NCBI RefSeq assembly: GCF_900101395.1
Contig: NZ_FMZO01000003.1
Span: 310,001 to 374,000, forward strand
DNA length: 64,000 nucleotides
Direction of reading: 5' to 3'
DNA from: Niabella drilacis
GTDB taxonomy: Bacteria > Bacteroidota > Bacteroidia > Chitinophagales > Chitinophagaceae
In this document: piece after piece, positions 50,760-60,165 of the stretch
How positions within the stretch are numbered: position 1 is the first letter of the stretch
Layout: each line of letters begins with the position of its first letter
Position numbers and translations under genes: made by a program
Notes under the pieces: generated by a model
The model's input: the letters and a program-made list of their open reading frames with translations, nothing else
Databases searched by the model: none
Told to the model about the DNA's origin: nothing

Positions 50760-53700
50760 ATGAAGATTTGGATCAAAAGTCTGCTGGCGCTTTTATACCT
50801 GGGGGTACTGCCGGCAAACGGGCAGATAGCTCCCTATAACCTGCAGACCAGCGCGCAGATTTCGCTGAATCAGCTCAGCCGGCATTTTACGGCTCCTCCG
50901 CCCGAAGCAAGGCTGCGCTGTTACTGGTGGTGGCTCAATAGTATGGCTACCAAAGCCTCCATTACAAGGGACCTGGAGGAAATGAAGCAAAAAGGTTATG
51001 GAGGCGCTTCGTTGGTGGACGCAGGCAGTTCTGCTTATAATGTAGCGCTCAAAACGGCTGCCGGCCCGGTATTTATGAGCCCGGAATGGATGGAGCTGTA
51101 CCGGCACGCTGTAAAAGAAGCGGACCGCCTGGGCATAGAGCTGAGTGTGAACATCCAGAGCGGCTGGAATCCCGGCGGGCCTTTTGTGACGCCCGAATAT
51201 GCAATGAAAAGACTGGTTACGGCCGATACGGTGATCAGCGGCGGCAGAAAGATCGTTATGTTGCTGCCCAAACCACCGGAAAAGCTGATGTACCGCGATG
51301 TGCTGGTACAGGCGGTTCGTAAGCCCTCGGGCCGGATCCTCTTAAGGGATACGGCTATTGCCGATTGGTCGTTAAAAACATTTAACCGGTCCATGGGCGG
51401 CAGTGGTATTTACCCGCTGTATAAGTTCCGCTCCGGTTTTGATACCCTGTCCGGAACAACGCCCCTGCAGCAGCATAACATCATTGACCTGACCAGCCGC
51501 TTTGATGGGCGCCAGCTTAAATGGGAGGCACCGCCCGGCGAATGGATCATCATTCGCTATGGCTGGACAAATACCGGTGTGGTAACCTCCACAACCAGTG
51601 ATGGCTGGAACGGGTTATCGCTGGATCACCTCAGCCCTGCTGCCTTTAACCTGTTCAACCGCTCGGTGATCACACCGCTGATCACTGCAGCAAAAGAAGC
51701 GGGGAACAGCGTACGGTACCTTCAGACGGATAGCTGGGAAATGGGAGTCGTTAACTGGACGCAGGATTTTCCAAAAGAATTCCGTGCCCGGCGGGGGTAT
51801 GATATCCTCCGGTTCATGCCTGTACTGGCCGGGTACCTGGTAGAGAGCCAGGAGCAGACCAACCGGTTTTTATATGATTTCAGGAAAACCGTGGGGGATT
51901 GTATCCTTGATAATCATTACCGGCTATTTTACAATACCGCGCATCAGGGCGGGATGGGCATCCACCCGGAATCAGGCGGGCCGCATTCCGCACCCATCGA
52001 TGCCTTGCAGGTAATGGGCATCAATGACTTTCCGCAGGGCGAGTTTTGGGCAATGGCCAATACACACCGGGTTTCAGACGCAGCGCGGCTGGCTGTAAAG
52101 CAGAGTGCCTGTGTAGCGCATACCAACGGAAAACGGTTTGTAGGGGCAGAAGGGCCTACCAGCATCGGGCCGCAATGGGAACGCTCGCCCCGGGATCTGA
52201 AAAGCAATATCGACCGCATTTTCTGTTCCGGCGTAAACCGTATTGTGTGGCACACCTTTACATCGTCTCCAAAAGAATTTGGCCTTCCGGGAAACGAGTA
52301 TTTTGCGGGAACCCATATGAATCCTAACGTAACCTGGTGGAATGATGCCGCTGCTTTTACCGGCTACCTGAACCGGGCAAGTTACCTGCTGCAGCAAGGG
52401 CTGTTTACGGCAGATGTATTATATTACTATGGGGATGACGTGCCCAACTTTGTCTTTTTGAAAGAGGAATTCCCGCAGCTGCATTTTGGGTACGATTGGG
52501 ATAAATGTTCCCGCGATGTGGTTTTAAAACGCCTCTCCGTTAAGAATGGGCGCATTGTGCTGCCGGATGGTATGCAGTACCGGTTGCTGGCATTGCCCTC
52601 CGAAAAGGCGATCAGCCTGGATGTGCTGAAAAAAATAGAAGCGTTGGTAAAGGAGGGTATGACGGTCTGGGGACCGCGTCCCGCCATGGCTACAGGTCTT
52701 ACCGGTTATCCCGGCAGCGACGGAGCGCTGCGGGCTATCGCAGACCGGCTGTGGGGTAAGATCGATGGAACTGCTGTTACCGAAAACCGGTACGGAAAAG
52801 GAACCGTTATCTGGGGAAAGGATATCAATGCAGTGCTGAAGTCAATGGAGGTAATGCCGGATCTTAGTTTTACAAGCGCCAGCCCGCAAACGGCCATCGA
52901 TTATATACACCGCAATTCTGATGAGGCGGATATCTATTTTTTATCCAACCGGTTTGAGTACCGTGCCTATAATGATTTTGAATACCGGTACCTGCCCGAA
53001 GTTCCGGACCGGTATGAGCAGATACAAGCCAGCTTCCGCATTTCAGGCCGGCAGCCCCAGTTATGGGATGCCCTGTCCGGTACCATTACGGATATCGTGT
53101 ATTACCGGGAGGAAAACGGAAGAACCATCATTCCGCTGCATTTTGAGCCGGGAGGTTCCAAGTTTATCGTGTTTAAAAAAGAGAACGCAGGGGCTCCGCA
53201 TATTACCGGTGTTCAAAGGGACGGCGCTGTACGATCGGTATCGCATGCCGGGGCCGTTCCGGATTTTGAACCGATAGCGTTTAACCAACAGGATGGAACC
53301 GTTAATGCGGTTGTATATGAAAAGGGGCACTATACAATGGACTGGTCCGATGGAAGAACAACCACACTGAACGCAACAGAAGGAATAACGGAAAAGCCCC
53401 TGGCCGGTAGCTGGCAGTTGAAGCTGGATGCGCGCTGGGGTGGAGGAAAGGTATACCAGCTGAATGCACTGAAGTCCTGGACGGCATTTGAAGATCCGGA
53501 CCTGAAATACTACTCGGGAAAAGGAGTGTACACTACCCGGTTCCGGATTACGGAAGAGGAGCGGAAGGGCAGGCGTATTTTGCTGGACCTGGGCAATGTG
53601 CAGGACCTGGCGGAGATTAAGGTAAATGGGGTCAACCCTGTTATAAAATGGTGTTTCCCTTATCGTATCGATATTACCGAAGCCATAAAGCCAGGGATAA

Positions 53701-53900
53701 ACACGCTTTCGGTAGGAGTAGTGAATCTCTGGGCCAACCGGCTGATCGGCGACCGGAAACTCCCTGCCGGAAAAAGACTTACAAAAACAAACGTAATTAA
53801 ATTCGAAACGGATGAAGCAGAAAAACTGCTGCGCATATCGGGTTTATTAGGACCTGCTCAATTATTGTTCGTTCCGGAACTGCCGGTGAAAACGCAATAA
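50760..53900 (+). CDS. GH106-type glycoside hydrolase, probable alpha-L-rhamnosidase
   Basis: Exported enzyme of 1046 residues with a signal peptide ending near LPANGQ (residue 22). The N-terminal PPEARLRCYWWWLNSMATKA and SITRDLEEMKQKGYGGASLV are typical of family 106, followed by the barrel with LSVNIQSGWNPGGPFVTPEY and TDSWEMGVVNWTQDFPKEFR (acidic residues of the active site). The C-terminal about 200 residues form a galactose-binding-like domain (ILLDLGNVQDLAEIKVNGVN). GH106 enzymes remove terminal alpha-L-rhamnose from rhamnogalacturonan or other rhamnose glycans. It follows SusD by 13 nt and ends the locus at a strong terminator, so rhamnose-bearing glycan is the probable substrate. Confidence 0.88.
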   Translation: MKIWIKSLLALLYLGVLPANGQIAPYNLQTSAQISLNQLSRHFTAPPPEARLRCYWWWLNSMATKASITRDLEEMKQKGYGGASLVDAGSSAYNVALKTAAGPVFMSPEWMELYRHAVKEADRLGIELSVNIQSGWNPGGPFVTPEYAMKRLVTADTVISGGRKIVMLLPKPPEKLMYRDVLVQAVRKPSGRILLRDTAIADWSLKTFNRSMGGSGIYPLYKFRSGFDTLSGTTPLQQHNIIDLTSRFDGRQLKWEAPPGEWIIIRYGWTNTGVVTSTTSDGWNGLSLDHLSPAAFNLFNRSVITPLITAAKEAGNSVRYLQTDSWEMGVVNWTQDFPKEFRARRGYDILRFMPVLAGYLVESQEQTNRFLYDFRKTVGDCILDNHYRLFYNTAHQGGMGIHPESGGPHSAPIDALQVMGINDFPQGEFWAMANTHRVSDAARLAVKQSACVAHTNGKRFVGAEGPTSIGPQWERSPRDLKSNIDRIFCSGVNRIVWHTFTSSPKEFGLPGNEYFAGTHMNPNVTWWNDAAAFTGYLNRASYLLQQGLFTADVLYYYGDDVPNFVFLKEEFPQLHFGYDWDKCSRDVVLKRLSVKNGRIVLPDGMQYRLLALPSEKAISLDVLKKIEALVKEGMTVWGPRPAMATGLTGYPGSDGALRAIADRLWGKIDGTAVTENRYGKGTVIWGKDINAVLKSMEVMPDLSFTSASPQTAIDYIHRNSDEADIYFLSNRFEYRAYNDFEYRYLPEVPDRYEQIQASFRISGRQPQLWDALSGTITDIVYYREENGRTIIPLHFEPGGSKFIVFKKENAGAPHITGVQRDGAVRSVSHAGAVPDFEPIAFNQQDGTVNAVVYEKGHYTMDWSDGRTTTLNATEGITEKPLAGSWQLKLDARWGGGKVYQLNALKSWTAFEDPDLKYYSGKGVYTTRFRITEEERKGRRILLDLGNVQDLAEIKVNGVNPVIKWCFPYRIDITEAIKPGINTLSVGVVNLWANRLIGDRKLPAGKRLTKTNVIKFETDEAEKLLRISGLLGPAQLLFVPELPVKTQ

Positions 53901-53942
53901 CGCAGTCGCTTATATAAGCCCCCGGTTAGGCCGGGGCCGGCT

Positions 53943-53989
53943 GAAAAAACTCCTGTACCATCAGTAAAGAAAAGGGCAGGAGTTTTTTC
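53943..53989 (+). terminator. Intrinsic terminator of the glycan locus
   Basis: The arms GAAAAAACTCCTG (53943-53955) and CAGGAGTTTTTTC (53977-53989) form a perfect 13-bp stem with a 21-nt loop; the 3' arm contains T6. Located about 40 nt after the GH106 stop codon. Confidence 0.85.
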
Positions 53990-54130
53990 GGCCTTATTAA
54001 TGAAAAGCAGGGAGCCCGGGCGACGCGCTTTTGAGCGGTCCATGGCCCTGTTTCCGGAGGGGTTCAGTCTCCTCCGGTGTATTTCGTTTTGGTTAAGGGG
54101 TCGTTAAATAGAACTTCATTTCTTATTTTC

Positions 54131-54145
54131 TACGAATTATTCGTA
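54131..54145. promoter_or_regulatory. Palindromic site TACGAA-N3-TTCGTA upstream of the TlpA-like pair
   Basis: TACGAATTATTCGTA is a perfect 6-bp inverted repeat with a 3-bp centre, 20 nt before the ATG at 54165 and directly before TAATTTTA, a 7-of-8 match to the -7 box (54144-54151). The position is right for an operator. Its form resembles sites of BlaI/MecI-type repressors, but no such gene is in the window, so the regulator is unknown. Confidence 0.5.
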
Positions 54146-54164
54146 ATTTTATGAAAAAGTCGAA

Positions 54165-55346
54165 ATGAAGAGACTGTCGTTCCTGGTAAATCTTCTGTTG
54201 TTGAGTGCCATAGGATATGCGCAAAACAGGGATAGTTTAACGGCTGCTGTATTATTGCATCAGCTTGACCGTATGCACCAGACCATCCGGAATATCTCCT
54301 ACCATGTACAGCATACCTGGCATGATGCCTCGGTAAAAGATTCTGTACAGGTTTGGGAGGGAGATGTTGGTTTAGTACCGGATAGCAGGGATACGATCTT
54401 TGGAAACAGGTTTCATATCAAAAACACCGGGAATTTTGGAAGTATTGACAGTTACTATGATGGAAAATTGTATATAGAAGCGAATCACCGCGATCGTTCC
54501 CTGCTCCGGGTAGATCCCTGTATTTTTCCCAATGACTTCAGTAATCCGGCTAAAAGCCGGTCGGTGTTGCGATTGGTGCAATCGCTTATTTTCAGAAAGG
54601 ACCTGTCAGAATATCTTTTATCCCGATATCCCTATGGCAGGCATCCGCAATTGTCGTTGAGAAGAGGGAGCGGCCGGTATATGATAACCATCGCCTATCC
54701 GCCAAATGACTATGGCGCTTCTACGACCTTTACGTTGGGGGTGGAAGAAAAGCCGATGCGGGTAGTAGAGGTACAGCAGGTTGTGCTTTTTAACGGAACC
54801 CGGCAAACGCAGACCTGGAAGGTTTCAAAGATCCGGGAAAACAGGAATGATCATGTTGTTCCTGATGTTTCAGCCGCTGTATTTGCGGGCTACAGGGTGT
54901 CAGCACCGCAACCACGTAAAAATGAAAAGTATACGTATCCATTGCTATCAAAAGCGGCCCCCGGGTTTCGCGTTGAGCCAATAGAAGGCGGGGCTGCAAT
55001 ATCATTGATCGCGCTAAGAGGAAAATATGTATTGCTGGACTTTTGGGAAACCTGGTGTGGGTATTGCATAATGGCGTTTCCTAAAATAAAATTGCTGTAT
55101 GAAAAATACCACCGGTCCGGGCTGGAAGTTATCGGCATTACTACAGAAAATGAAGACCTGGTAAGTAAACTGATCACGGCCAACCGGCTGCCCTATCTCC
55201 ATGTAAAGGGAGATACGGCGCTTCTTAAAGATTACCTGGTTGCTGCGCGCCCTCATTATGTATTGGTAGGACCGGATGGAAATGTGGCGGCGGGAACTGA
55301 CCTGGAGGGCATAGAGAAAATATTACAGGAACGTATGAACCAATAG
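54165..55346 (+). CDS. Secreted TlpA-type thioredoxin with N-terminal LolA-like beta domain
   Basis: Exported protein of 393 residues with a signal peptide ending near IGYAQ (residue 20). Residues about 25-250 form a beta-rich domain (ISYHVQHTWHDASVKDSVQV, YDGKLYIEANHRDRS) of the kind found in DUF2092/LolA-like proteins. The C-terminal thioredoxin domain (about 265-393) has the active site FWETWCGYCIMAFP (CGYC) and the cis-Pro loop ARPHYVLVGPDG. Function is probably periplasmic disulfide chemistry. The next gene, 28 nt downstream, has the same architecture, so they are likely co-transcribed from the promoter next to the TACGAA palindrome. Confidence 0.86.
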   Translation: MKRLSFLVNLLLLSAIGYAQNRDSLTAAVLLHQLDRMHQTIRNISYHVQHTWHDASVKDSVQVWEGDVGLVPDSRDTIFGNRFHIKNTGNFGSIDSYYDGKLYIEANHRDRSLLRVDPCIFPNDFSNPAKSRSVLRLVQSLIFRKDLSEYLLSRYPYGRHPQLSLRRGSGRYMITIAYPPNDYGASTTFTLGVEEKPMRVVEVQQVVLFNGTRQTQTWKVSKIRENRNDHVVPDVSAAVFAGYRVSAPQPRKNEKYTYPLLSKAAPGFRVEPIEGGAAISLIALRGKYVLLDFWETWCGYCIMAFPKIKLLYEKYHRSGLEVIGITTENEDLVSKLITANRLPYLHVKGDTALLKDYLVAARPHYVLVGPDGNVAAGTDLEGIEKILQERMNQ

Positions 55347-55374
55347 ATCCATAGTGCTTTTAAACATTTAAACG

Positions 55375-56592
55375 ATGATTGCATTCAATATCTTTGATTT
55401 AATAAAACCAGGCCCGGTGTTTCGGGTTAACGTAGTTCGTATAAGGTTTATAGGCATATGCTTATTACTGGCTTGCAGCCATGTATTATGGGCGCAGCAA
55501 CATGCACCCGCCACGCTGGAGCTCATGCTTGGCAAATTGGGGAGCGCCCGGAGTATACAGTACGATGAGATCTCGGAGGATAAAAGTATGTTTAATGATG
55601 ACACCATAAGGCTACAGGATGCAAAAAGAATCTTTTTTGATAGTTCCGGGAATGTCAGCGAAGCAGATATTGTCACCCAATCGGATACGCATCAATGGAG
55701 AACCGTATTCAGTAACAAACGGCTTTATTCGCTTGGAGCCGATCGCTCGTACTCCATGGTTGTAAGGGAAAATTATTTGGGGCCCGTTGGCGACCTGTTC
55801 AGTGAAGGGGGATTGATCGCTGCTGTCAGAAGGAATAAAGAGCAGCATCCGGAAAGAATATTGAGGCGTAACGATACGTTAGTGGGAGGAAGACGCTGTG
55901 CCTATTATGAGATCAGGGATCGCGACACGACGATCGATGGAGAACGGAATTTTTTTTACTGCTACCTGGCCATAGATAAAGGTACCCATTTGCCGGCCGC
56001 CATGAGGTATACGGGTTATAGCGTAGCCAAAAAGGACGAACAGAAAATAGGTGCTTTTTATTTGTTTGGGAAGTCTTTATACCGGAATATCCGGCTGAAC
56101 AGGGGCAAAAATGATCTCAGGGATTTTAAGGTACCGGAAGGGTATCATTTGGAGAAGGAGCTTCCGCTTTTGCAGGAGGGAGCTGTTGCCCCGGACTGGG
56201 AGGGAGCGGATGTTAACGGGAAAAGATATGCTTCAAAGGACTTTAAAGGCAGGGTATTACTGCTTTTTCTGAGTGGTATCGGTTGCCCGAACAATGAATT
56301 GTCGGTACCCGTGTTGAACCGGCTGGCCGCAGCATATAGCGGCAAAGCCGTGCAGCTGATGGGTGTTTTTCCAGACGGTAAGGACAAGCTGGGCCGATAT
56401 GTTAAAACGAACCACCTGCAGTTCCCGGTTTTATACAACGGGGATAAGATAAAGAACGCCTATCATGCTCCCGGGTCCCCGTTTTTTTATATCGTTGATC
56501 AAAATGGAGGTATTGTCAAAAGCAAGGCAGGTTACTCGGCAGACTTGGAGCAATTGCTGACAGAAGCGATCAACAAGGTATTATTGCAATAG
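55375..56592 (+). CDS. Secreted redoxin-like protein with single-cysteine active site
   Basis: A 405-residue paralogue-like neighbour of the previous gene: signal region (RFIGICLLLACSHVLWAQ), beta domain (about 45-260) and redoxin domain (about 265-405). In the redoxin domain the active site reads LFLSGIGCPNNELSVPV: the second cysteine of CxxC is replaced by Asn, leaving one cysteine as in peroxiredoxin-like or isomerase-like forms. The rest, GVFPDGKDKLGRYVKTNHLQ and SPFFYIVDQNGGIVKS, keeps the fold. Loss of the resolving Cys suggests it cannot act as a simple dithiol reductase; it may work with its neighbour. It ends 7 nt from the convergent CCA-adding enzyme gene, with no clear terminator. 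Confidence 0.82.
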   Translation: MIAFNIFDLIKPGPVFRVNVVRIRFIGICLLLACSHVLWAQQHAPATLELMLGKLGSARSIQYDEISEDKSMFNDDTIRLQDAKRIFFDSSGNVSEADIVTQSDTHQWRTVFSNKRLYSLGADRSYSMVVRENYLGPVGDLFSEGGLIAAVRRNKEQHPERILRRNDTLVGGRRCAYYEIRDRDTTIDGERNFFYCYLAIDKGTHLPAAMRYTGYSVAKKDEQKIGAFYLFGKSLYRNIRLNRGKNDLRDFKVPEGYHLEKELPLLQEGAVAPDWEGADVNGKRYASKDFKGRVLLLFLSGIGCPNNELSVPVLNRLAAAYSGKAVQLMGVFPDGKDKLGRYVKTNHLQFPVLYNGDKIKNAYHAPGSPFFYIVDQNGGIVKSKAGYSADLEQLLTEAINKVLLQ

Positions 56593-56599
56593 CAGATGG

Positions 56600-58009
56600 C
56601 TATAATAGCCCGATCTCTGCTGCTTTTTCCCTCAGAAATTCAAGCCCGGCCTCCCTTGTATTGGGTATTTCACCATCAAGAATGGCATCTTTGAGTGCAT
56701 CTTTTAAAATGCCGACGGGTTTTGAGGGTGCAAGGTTAAACAATTGCATGATCTCAAGGCCGTCGATGGGTGGCTGCCAGTTGCGGATCTGGTCCTTTTC
56801 CTCCACCTCCTTACAGCGTTCGCGCACCAGCTTAAAATTATCCAGGAAACGCTGTACTTTCTTTTTGTTCTTACTGGTGATATCCGCTTCGCAAAGCAGC
56901 ATCAGCGCATCAAAATCTTCGCCTGCATCAAACAGCAGGCGCCGGATGGCGGAATCAGTGATGTCTTCTTTACTGAGACTGATCGGCCGCAGGTGCAGCT
57001 CCACCAGCTTTTTTACAAACCGCATTTTTTCGTGTTGCGGTAATTTAAACTGTGCAAAGATCTTGGGTACCATACGGCCCCCTATAACCTCGTGCCCGTG
57101 AAAGGTCCAGCCGGCACCCTCTTCAAAACGTTTGGTAGCAGGTTTGGCAATATCGTGCAGGATGGCTGCCCAGCGCAGCCACAGGTCCTTGCTTTTTATG
57201 CTGATATTATCCAGTACCTGCAGGGTATGGTAAAAATTATCCTTATGCCCGATCCCTTCCTTGAATTCCGCTCCGGCCAGGTCTACCATTTTTGGAAAAA
57301 TGATCCGGAGCAAACCGGTCCGGTAGAGCAGGTCAAACCCGGTGGAGGGCTTTGCTGCCAGGATGATCTTATTGAGCTCATCCGTAATGCGTTCCTGGGA
57401 AATGATCCGGATACGGTCCCGGTTCCTGGAAATAGCTTCCAGGGTAGGAGGGGCAATGGTAAAGCCCAGCTGTGTGGCAAAACGGATGGCACGCATCATC
57501 CGCAGGGGGTCATCGCTAAACGTCTGATCCGGCTCCAATGGGGTAATGATCGTTTTGTCCTGCAAATGCTGCTGGCCGTTAAAGGGGTCTACCAGCCGTC
57601 CGAAGCTGTCCTTATTCAGGCTGATGGCCATAGCGTTGATGGTGAAATCCCTGCGGTTCTGATCGTCTTCCAGGGTGCCCGGGCTTACCTGGGGCTTGCG
57701 GCTGTTGCGCTGGTAACTTTCTTTGCGTGCGCCTACAAATTCCACGTCAAAGCCGGAAGTATGAATATGAGCGGTACCGAAATTTTTAAAATAATTGACC
57801 TGGGGAGTGGGCTCAAATCTGGCTGCTACCGCTTTAGCCAGCTCAATACCATCGCCAACCGTAACAATGTCGGCGTCCTTGGTAGGCCGGTTCAGCAGCT
57901 TGTCCCGCACAAATCCGCCCACCAGGTAGCTTTCCATTTCCAGCTCCTGTGCAGCGGCGGCTACTTTGTTGATCATTTCCCGCTCCTGGTCGCTTAGTTG
58001 AATATCCAT
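56600..58009 (-). CDS. cca: CCA tRNA nucleotidyltransferase with HD domain
   Basis: Adds or repairs the 3' CCA of tRNAs. The 469-residue protein has the class II nucleotidyltransferase core: YLVGGFVRDKLLNRPTKDAD (metal Asp pair in DAD), RRDFTINAMAISL, DDPLRMMRAIRFATQLGF and a neck/body domain, followed by an HD domain with HKDNFYHTLQVLDNI, RWAAILHDIAKPAT and FHGHEVIGGRM (HD about 275). The HD domain implies an added phosphohydrolase function. It is convergent with the redoxin-like gene. Confidence 0.94.
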   Translation of the reverse strand: MDIQLSDQEREMINKVAAAAQELEMESYLVGGFVRDKLLNRPTKDADIVTVGDGIELAKAVAARFEPTPQVNYFKNFGTAHIHTSGFDVEFVGARKESYQRNSRKPQVSPGTLEDDQNRRDFTINAMAISLNKDSFGRLVDPFNGQQHLQDKTIITPLEPDQTFSDDPLRMMRAIRFATQLGFTIAPPTLEAISRNRDRIRIISQERITDELNKIILAAKPSTGFDLLYRTGLLRIIFPKMVDLAGAEFKEGIGHKDNFYHTLQVLDNISIKSKDLWLRWAAILHDIAKPATKRFEEGAGWTFHGHEVIGGRMVPKIFAQFKLPQHEKMRFVKKLVELHLRPISLSKEDITDSAIRRLLFDAGEDFDALMLLCEADITSKNKKKVQRFLDNFKLVRERCKEVEEKDQIRNWQPPIDGLEIMQLFNLAPSKPVGILKDALKDAILDGEIPNTREAGLEFLREKAAEIGLL

Positions 58010-58427
58010 CTGACCGGCAAATATAATACAGGTTTGAGAATTGAGTGTTGAGAAATCAATTGTCCGCTTTTGGCAAACAAGGATCCGCTTTCACAGAACC
58101 GGTGGCTCTTGTGTTTGTTTGAGGTTTCTGATTCGATCTTAGATCCGGTTTATACTCAATGCCCCGGGGCATTTCCAAATCGCAGAATATTGATACAGCC
58201 AACGGATCACAGGTCGCTGATCGCCTGTTCAGGGCTGCGCGATTATCCGTGCGTGGCACCTTCGTGACCCGTTACCATTATTTGACAGTGAGATTGGCGC
58301 TGCGCTGCAGTTTTTTAAATGGTACGGACCGAAGCTTTAAATCCTAAAAGGGGAAAGACAAGATCCCAAAAACAAAAAACCAGGCATCACAAACTGATCG
58401 CTGAAAACTAATAGCTGACCGCTGTCT
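58010..58427. other. 418-nt intergenic region with degenerate words
   Basis: No gene or RNA recognised. It holds words of the CTGATAACTGAC family: CAGGTCGCTGATCGCCTG (about 58210) and CTGATCGCTGAAAACTAATA followed by GCTGACCGCTG (about 58395-58425). It separates the cca gene from tsaC; no promoter for cca was recognised in it. Confidence 0.65.
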
Positions 58428-58994
58428 CTACCGGATCACTTCTATTTCCCCGTTTTTCCACCGGATGATGGATGAAGGCTGGTGCGGCGTATGGTCATCA
58501 CGCCGGTGCTCCACTATATAATCAGCCTGGTCGCGGATCGTACTGGAAATGGCATCAAAACGGGCCGGAGTAGCTTCTCCAGAAACATTGGCTGATGTAG
58601 AAACGATGGGCTTGCCAAAGCGTTTGATCAGCGCCCGGCAAAATTCATCATTGCAAATGCGTATAGCAATGCTGCCGTCACCGGCCGTAAGGTTTTCCGC
58701 AAACCCGATCCCGTGTTCATAAATAACGGTGGTGGGCCGTTCGGCGGTTCCCAGGTAGTCGAACAGGCTGAGATCCACGGCAGCGGTATACTGCATGATA
58801 TCCCGTTCACCGGTTACCAGAACGATCATAGCCTTGCTGTCGCTGCGCTTTTTAATGGCATAGATCTTTGCCACGGCTTCCGCATTGGTTGCATCGCAAC
58901 CCAGGCCCCATACGGTATCGGTAGGATAAAGGATCACGCCTCCCTGTTCCAGTGTGGAGATGCTTTTTTGGATATCCTGTTCAAAAGAATGCAT
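58428..58994 (-). CDS. tsaC: Threonylcarbamoyl-AMP synthase (TsaC/YwlC)
   Basis: Makes threonylcarbamoyl-AMP for t6A37 of tRNAs. The 188-residue protein shows the YrdC domain: EQGGVILYPTDTVWGLGCDA, IKKRSDSKAMIVLV, RPTTVIYEH, AIRICNDEFCRALIKRFGKP and VSTSANVSGEATP. It lacks the C-terminal Sua5 domain. It begins 1 nt after the end of the glycosyltransferase gene on the same strand, so the two are probably co-transcribed. Confidence 0.93.
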   Translation of the reverse strand: MHSFEQDIQKSISTLEQGGVILYPTDTVWGLGCDATNAEAVAKIYAIKKRSDSKAMIVLVTGERDIMQYTAAVDLSLFDYLGTAERPTTVIYEHGIGFAENLTAGDGSIAIRICNDEFCRALIKRFGKPIVSTSANVSGEATPARFDAISSTIRDQADYIVEHRRDDHTPHQPSSIIRWKNGEIEVIR

Positions 58995-58995
58995 A

Positions 58996-60147
58996 CTATA
59001 AAATCGATTGATAAAGTTTCATTACATCACCGGCGTACACTTCCGGGCGGAACCGTTGTGCATTTTCGAGCCCCCGTTGGCGCATGGCCGCAGCAAAGGC
59101 CGCATCGCTATAGATCTTCCGGAAACCATTGGCCATTTCTTCCGGGCTATCCGGGTCCGCCAGCCAGGCCGCATTACCCGCTATCTCCGGGAGGCAGGAA
59201 GTGGTAGCGGTAATAACGGGTACGCCACCCGCCATGGCCTCGATGATCGGCATGCCGAAGCCTTCAAAATAGGAAGGATAGATCATCGCGGTTGCCAGTT
59301 GATAGAGTGCCGGGAGGTCCTCCGTGGCAACAAAGGGTTTCTTTCCCGCCAGGGCCAGCTGCTCCGATAAAAAGCAAACCCGGTCTTCCAGCCCTGCTTC
59401 TTTCAGGTATGCTTTTACCTTGTCTTTAAAACCGCCATCATTGCCCACTACCACCAGGGGAATGGGAATATCGTTGCGAATGCTGTTCAGGGCCTTGCAG
59501 ATATTCAGCAGGTTCTTCCGTTCAATGATGGTGCCTACATGCAGGAAGAAGGCCTCCGGCAGTTGGTATTTTTGTCGGACCGCTTCTTTTTTTTCTTCCG
59601 GTTCCGGCACCATAAACGCGGGGGCGCAGCTCTGGTAGATCACATCAATCTTTCCGGGATCAGTGCCGTAGATCTTTATAATATGGTTTTTGGTCTCTTC
59701 ACTGATGGCCATGATCCTTGTAGCATTCCCGCAGGCATAACGCAGTTTGGCGCGGTAGATCTTTACATCGATGGGTTTGTACTGCTCGGGGTAGATCTCC
59801 GGGAACAGGTCATGGATCGTTACCACGGAAGGAATGCCCGTTTGCGGCAGGCCGGCGGGAATTTCATGACTCAACCCATGATAGAGGTTGATGCCCATAC
59901 GGGTGAGGTCCCTGGTCACCCAGCGGCTTCTCCAGGCCGCGCTAAGGAGCCGGTGTAATGTGGCCTTGGGCAATACTTCCCGGATATTTGCCTGGTTGGG
60001 CTGGAACGACTTGCCGGGCCTGGGATTAAACAGGTAATAAGTGTGTTCAGGGTATTGATCTGCCAGCAGGCGGATCAGCACCCGGCTGAAAAAACCAAGC
60101 CCTGTATTGTTATGATATGCCCTCTTGGCGTCGAACCCGATATTCAT
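58996..60147 (-). CDS. GT4-type glycosyltransferase (GT-B fold)
   Basis: Cytoplasmic, membrane-peripheral transferase of 383 residues, retaining GT-B family 4. The ATG at 60147 gives MNIGFDAKRAYHNNTGLGFF, the usual N-terminus; an ATG at 60165 would add six residues. Donor-binding block: HVGTIIERKNLLNICKAL, DLPALYQLATAMIYPSYFEG, GFGMPIIEAMAGGVPVITAT (E-x7-E type). Donor and acceptor are unknown; such genes often build cell-surface glycans. It is followed 1 nt later by tsaC. Confidence 0.9.
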   Translation of the reverse strand: MNIGFDAKRAYHNNTGLGFFSRVLIRLLADQYPEHTYYLFNPRPGKSFQPNQANIREVLPKATLHRLLSAAWRSRWVTRDLTRMGINLYHGLSHEIPAGLPQTGIPSVVTIHDLFPEIYPEQYKPIDVKIYRAKLRYACGNATRIMAISEETKNHIIKIYGTDPGKIDVIYQSCAPAFMVPEPEEKKEAVRQKYQLPEAFFLHVGTIIERKNLLNICKALNSIRNDIPIPLVVVGNDGGFKDKVKAYLKEAGLEDRVCFLSEQLALAGKKPFVATEDLPALYQLATAMIYPSYFEGFGMPIIEAMAGGVPVITATTSCLPEIAGNAAWLADPDSPEEMANGFRKIYSDAAFAAAMRQRGLENAQRFRPEVYAGDVMKLYQSIL

Positions 60148-60165
60148 AAGTGCAAAGAAAGTCAT

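Noticed and set aside
57092-57997. 301-codon plus-strand open frame
   Set aside because: It lies entirely antisense to the cca gene, which has all catalytic motifs; the translated product has no family features.
58010-58427. Possible tRNA or small RNA in the cca-tsaC gap
   Set aside because: No acceptor stem, T-loop GGTTC-type sequence or terminator could be assembled.
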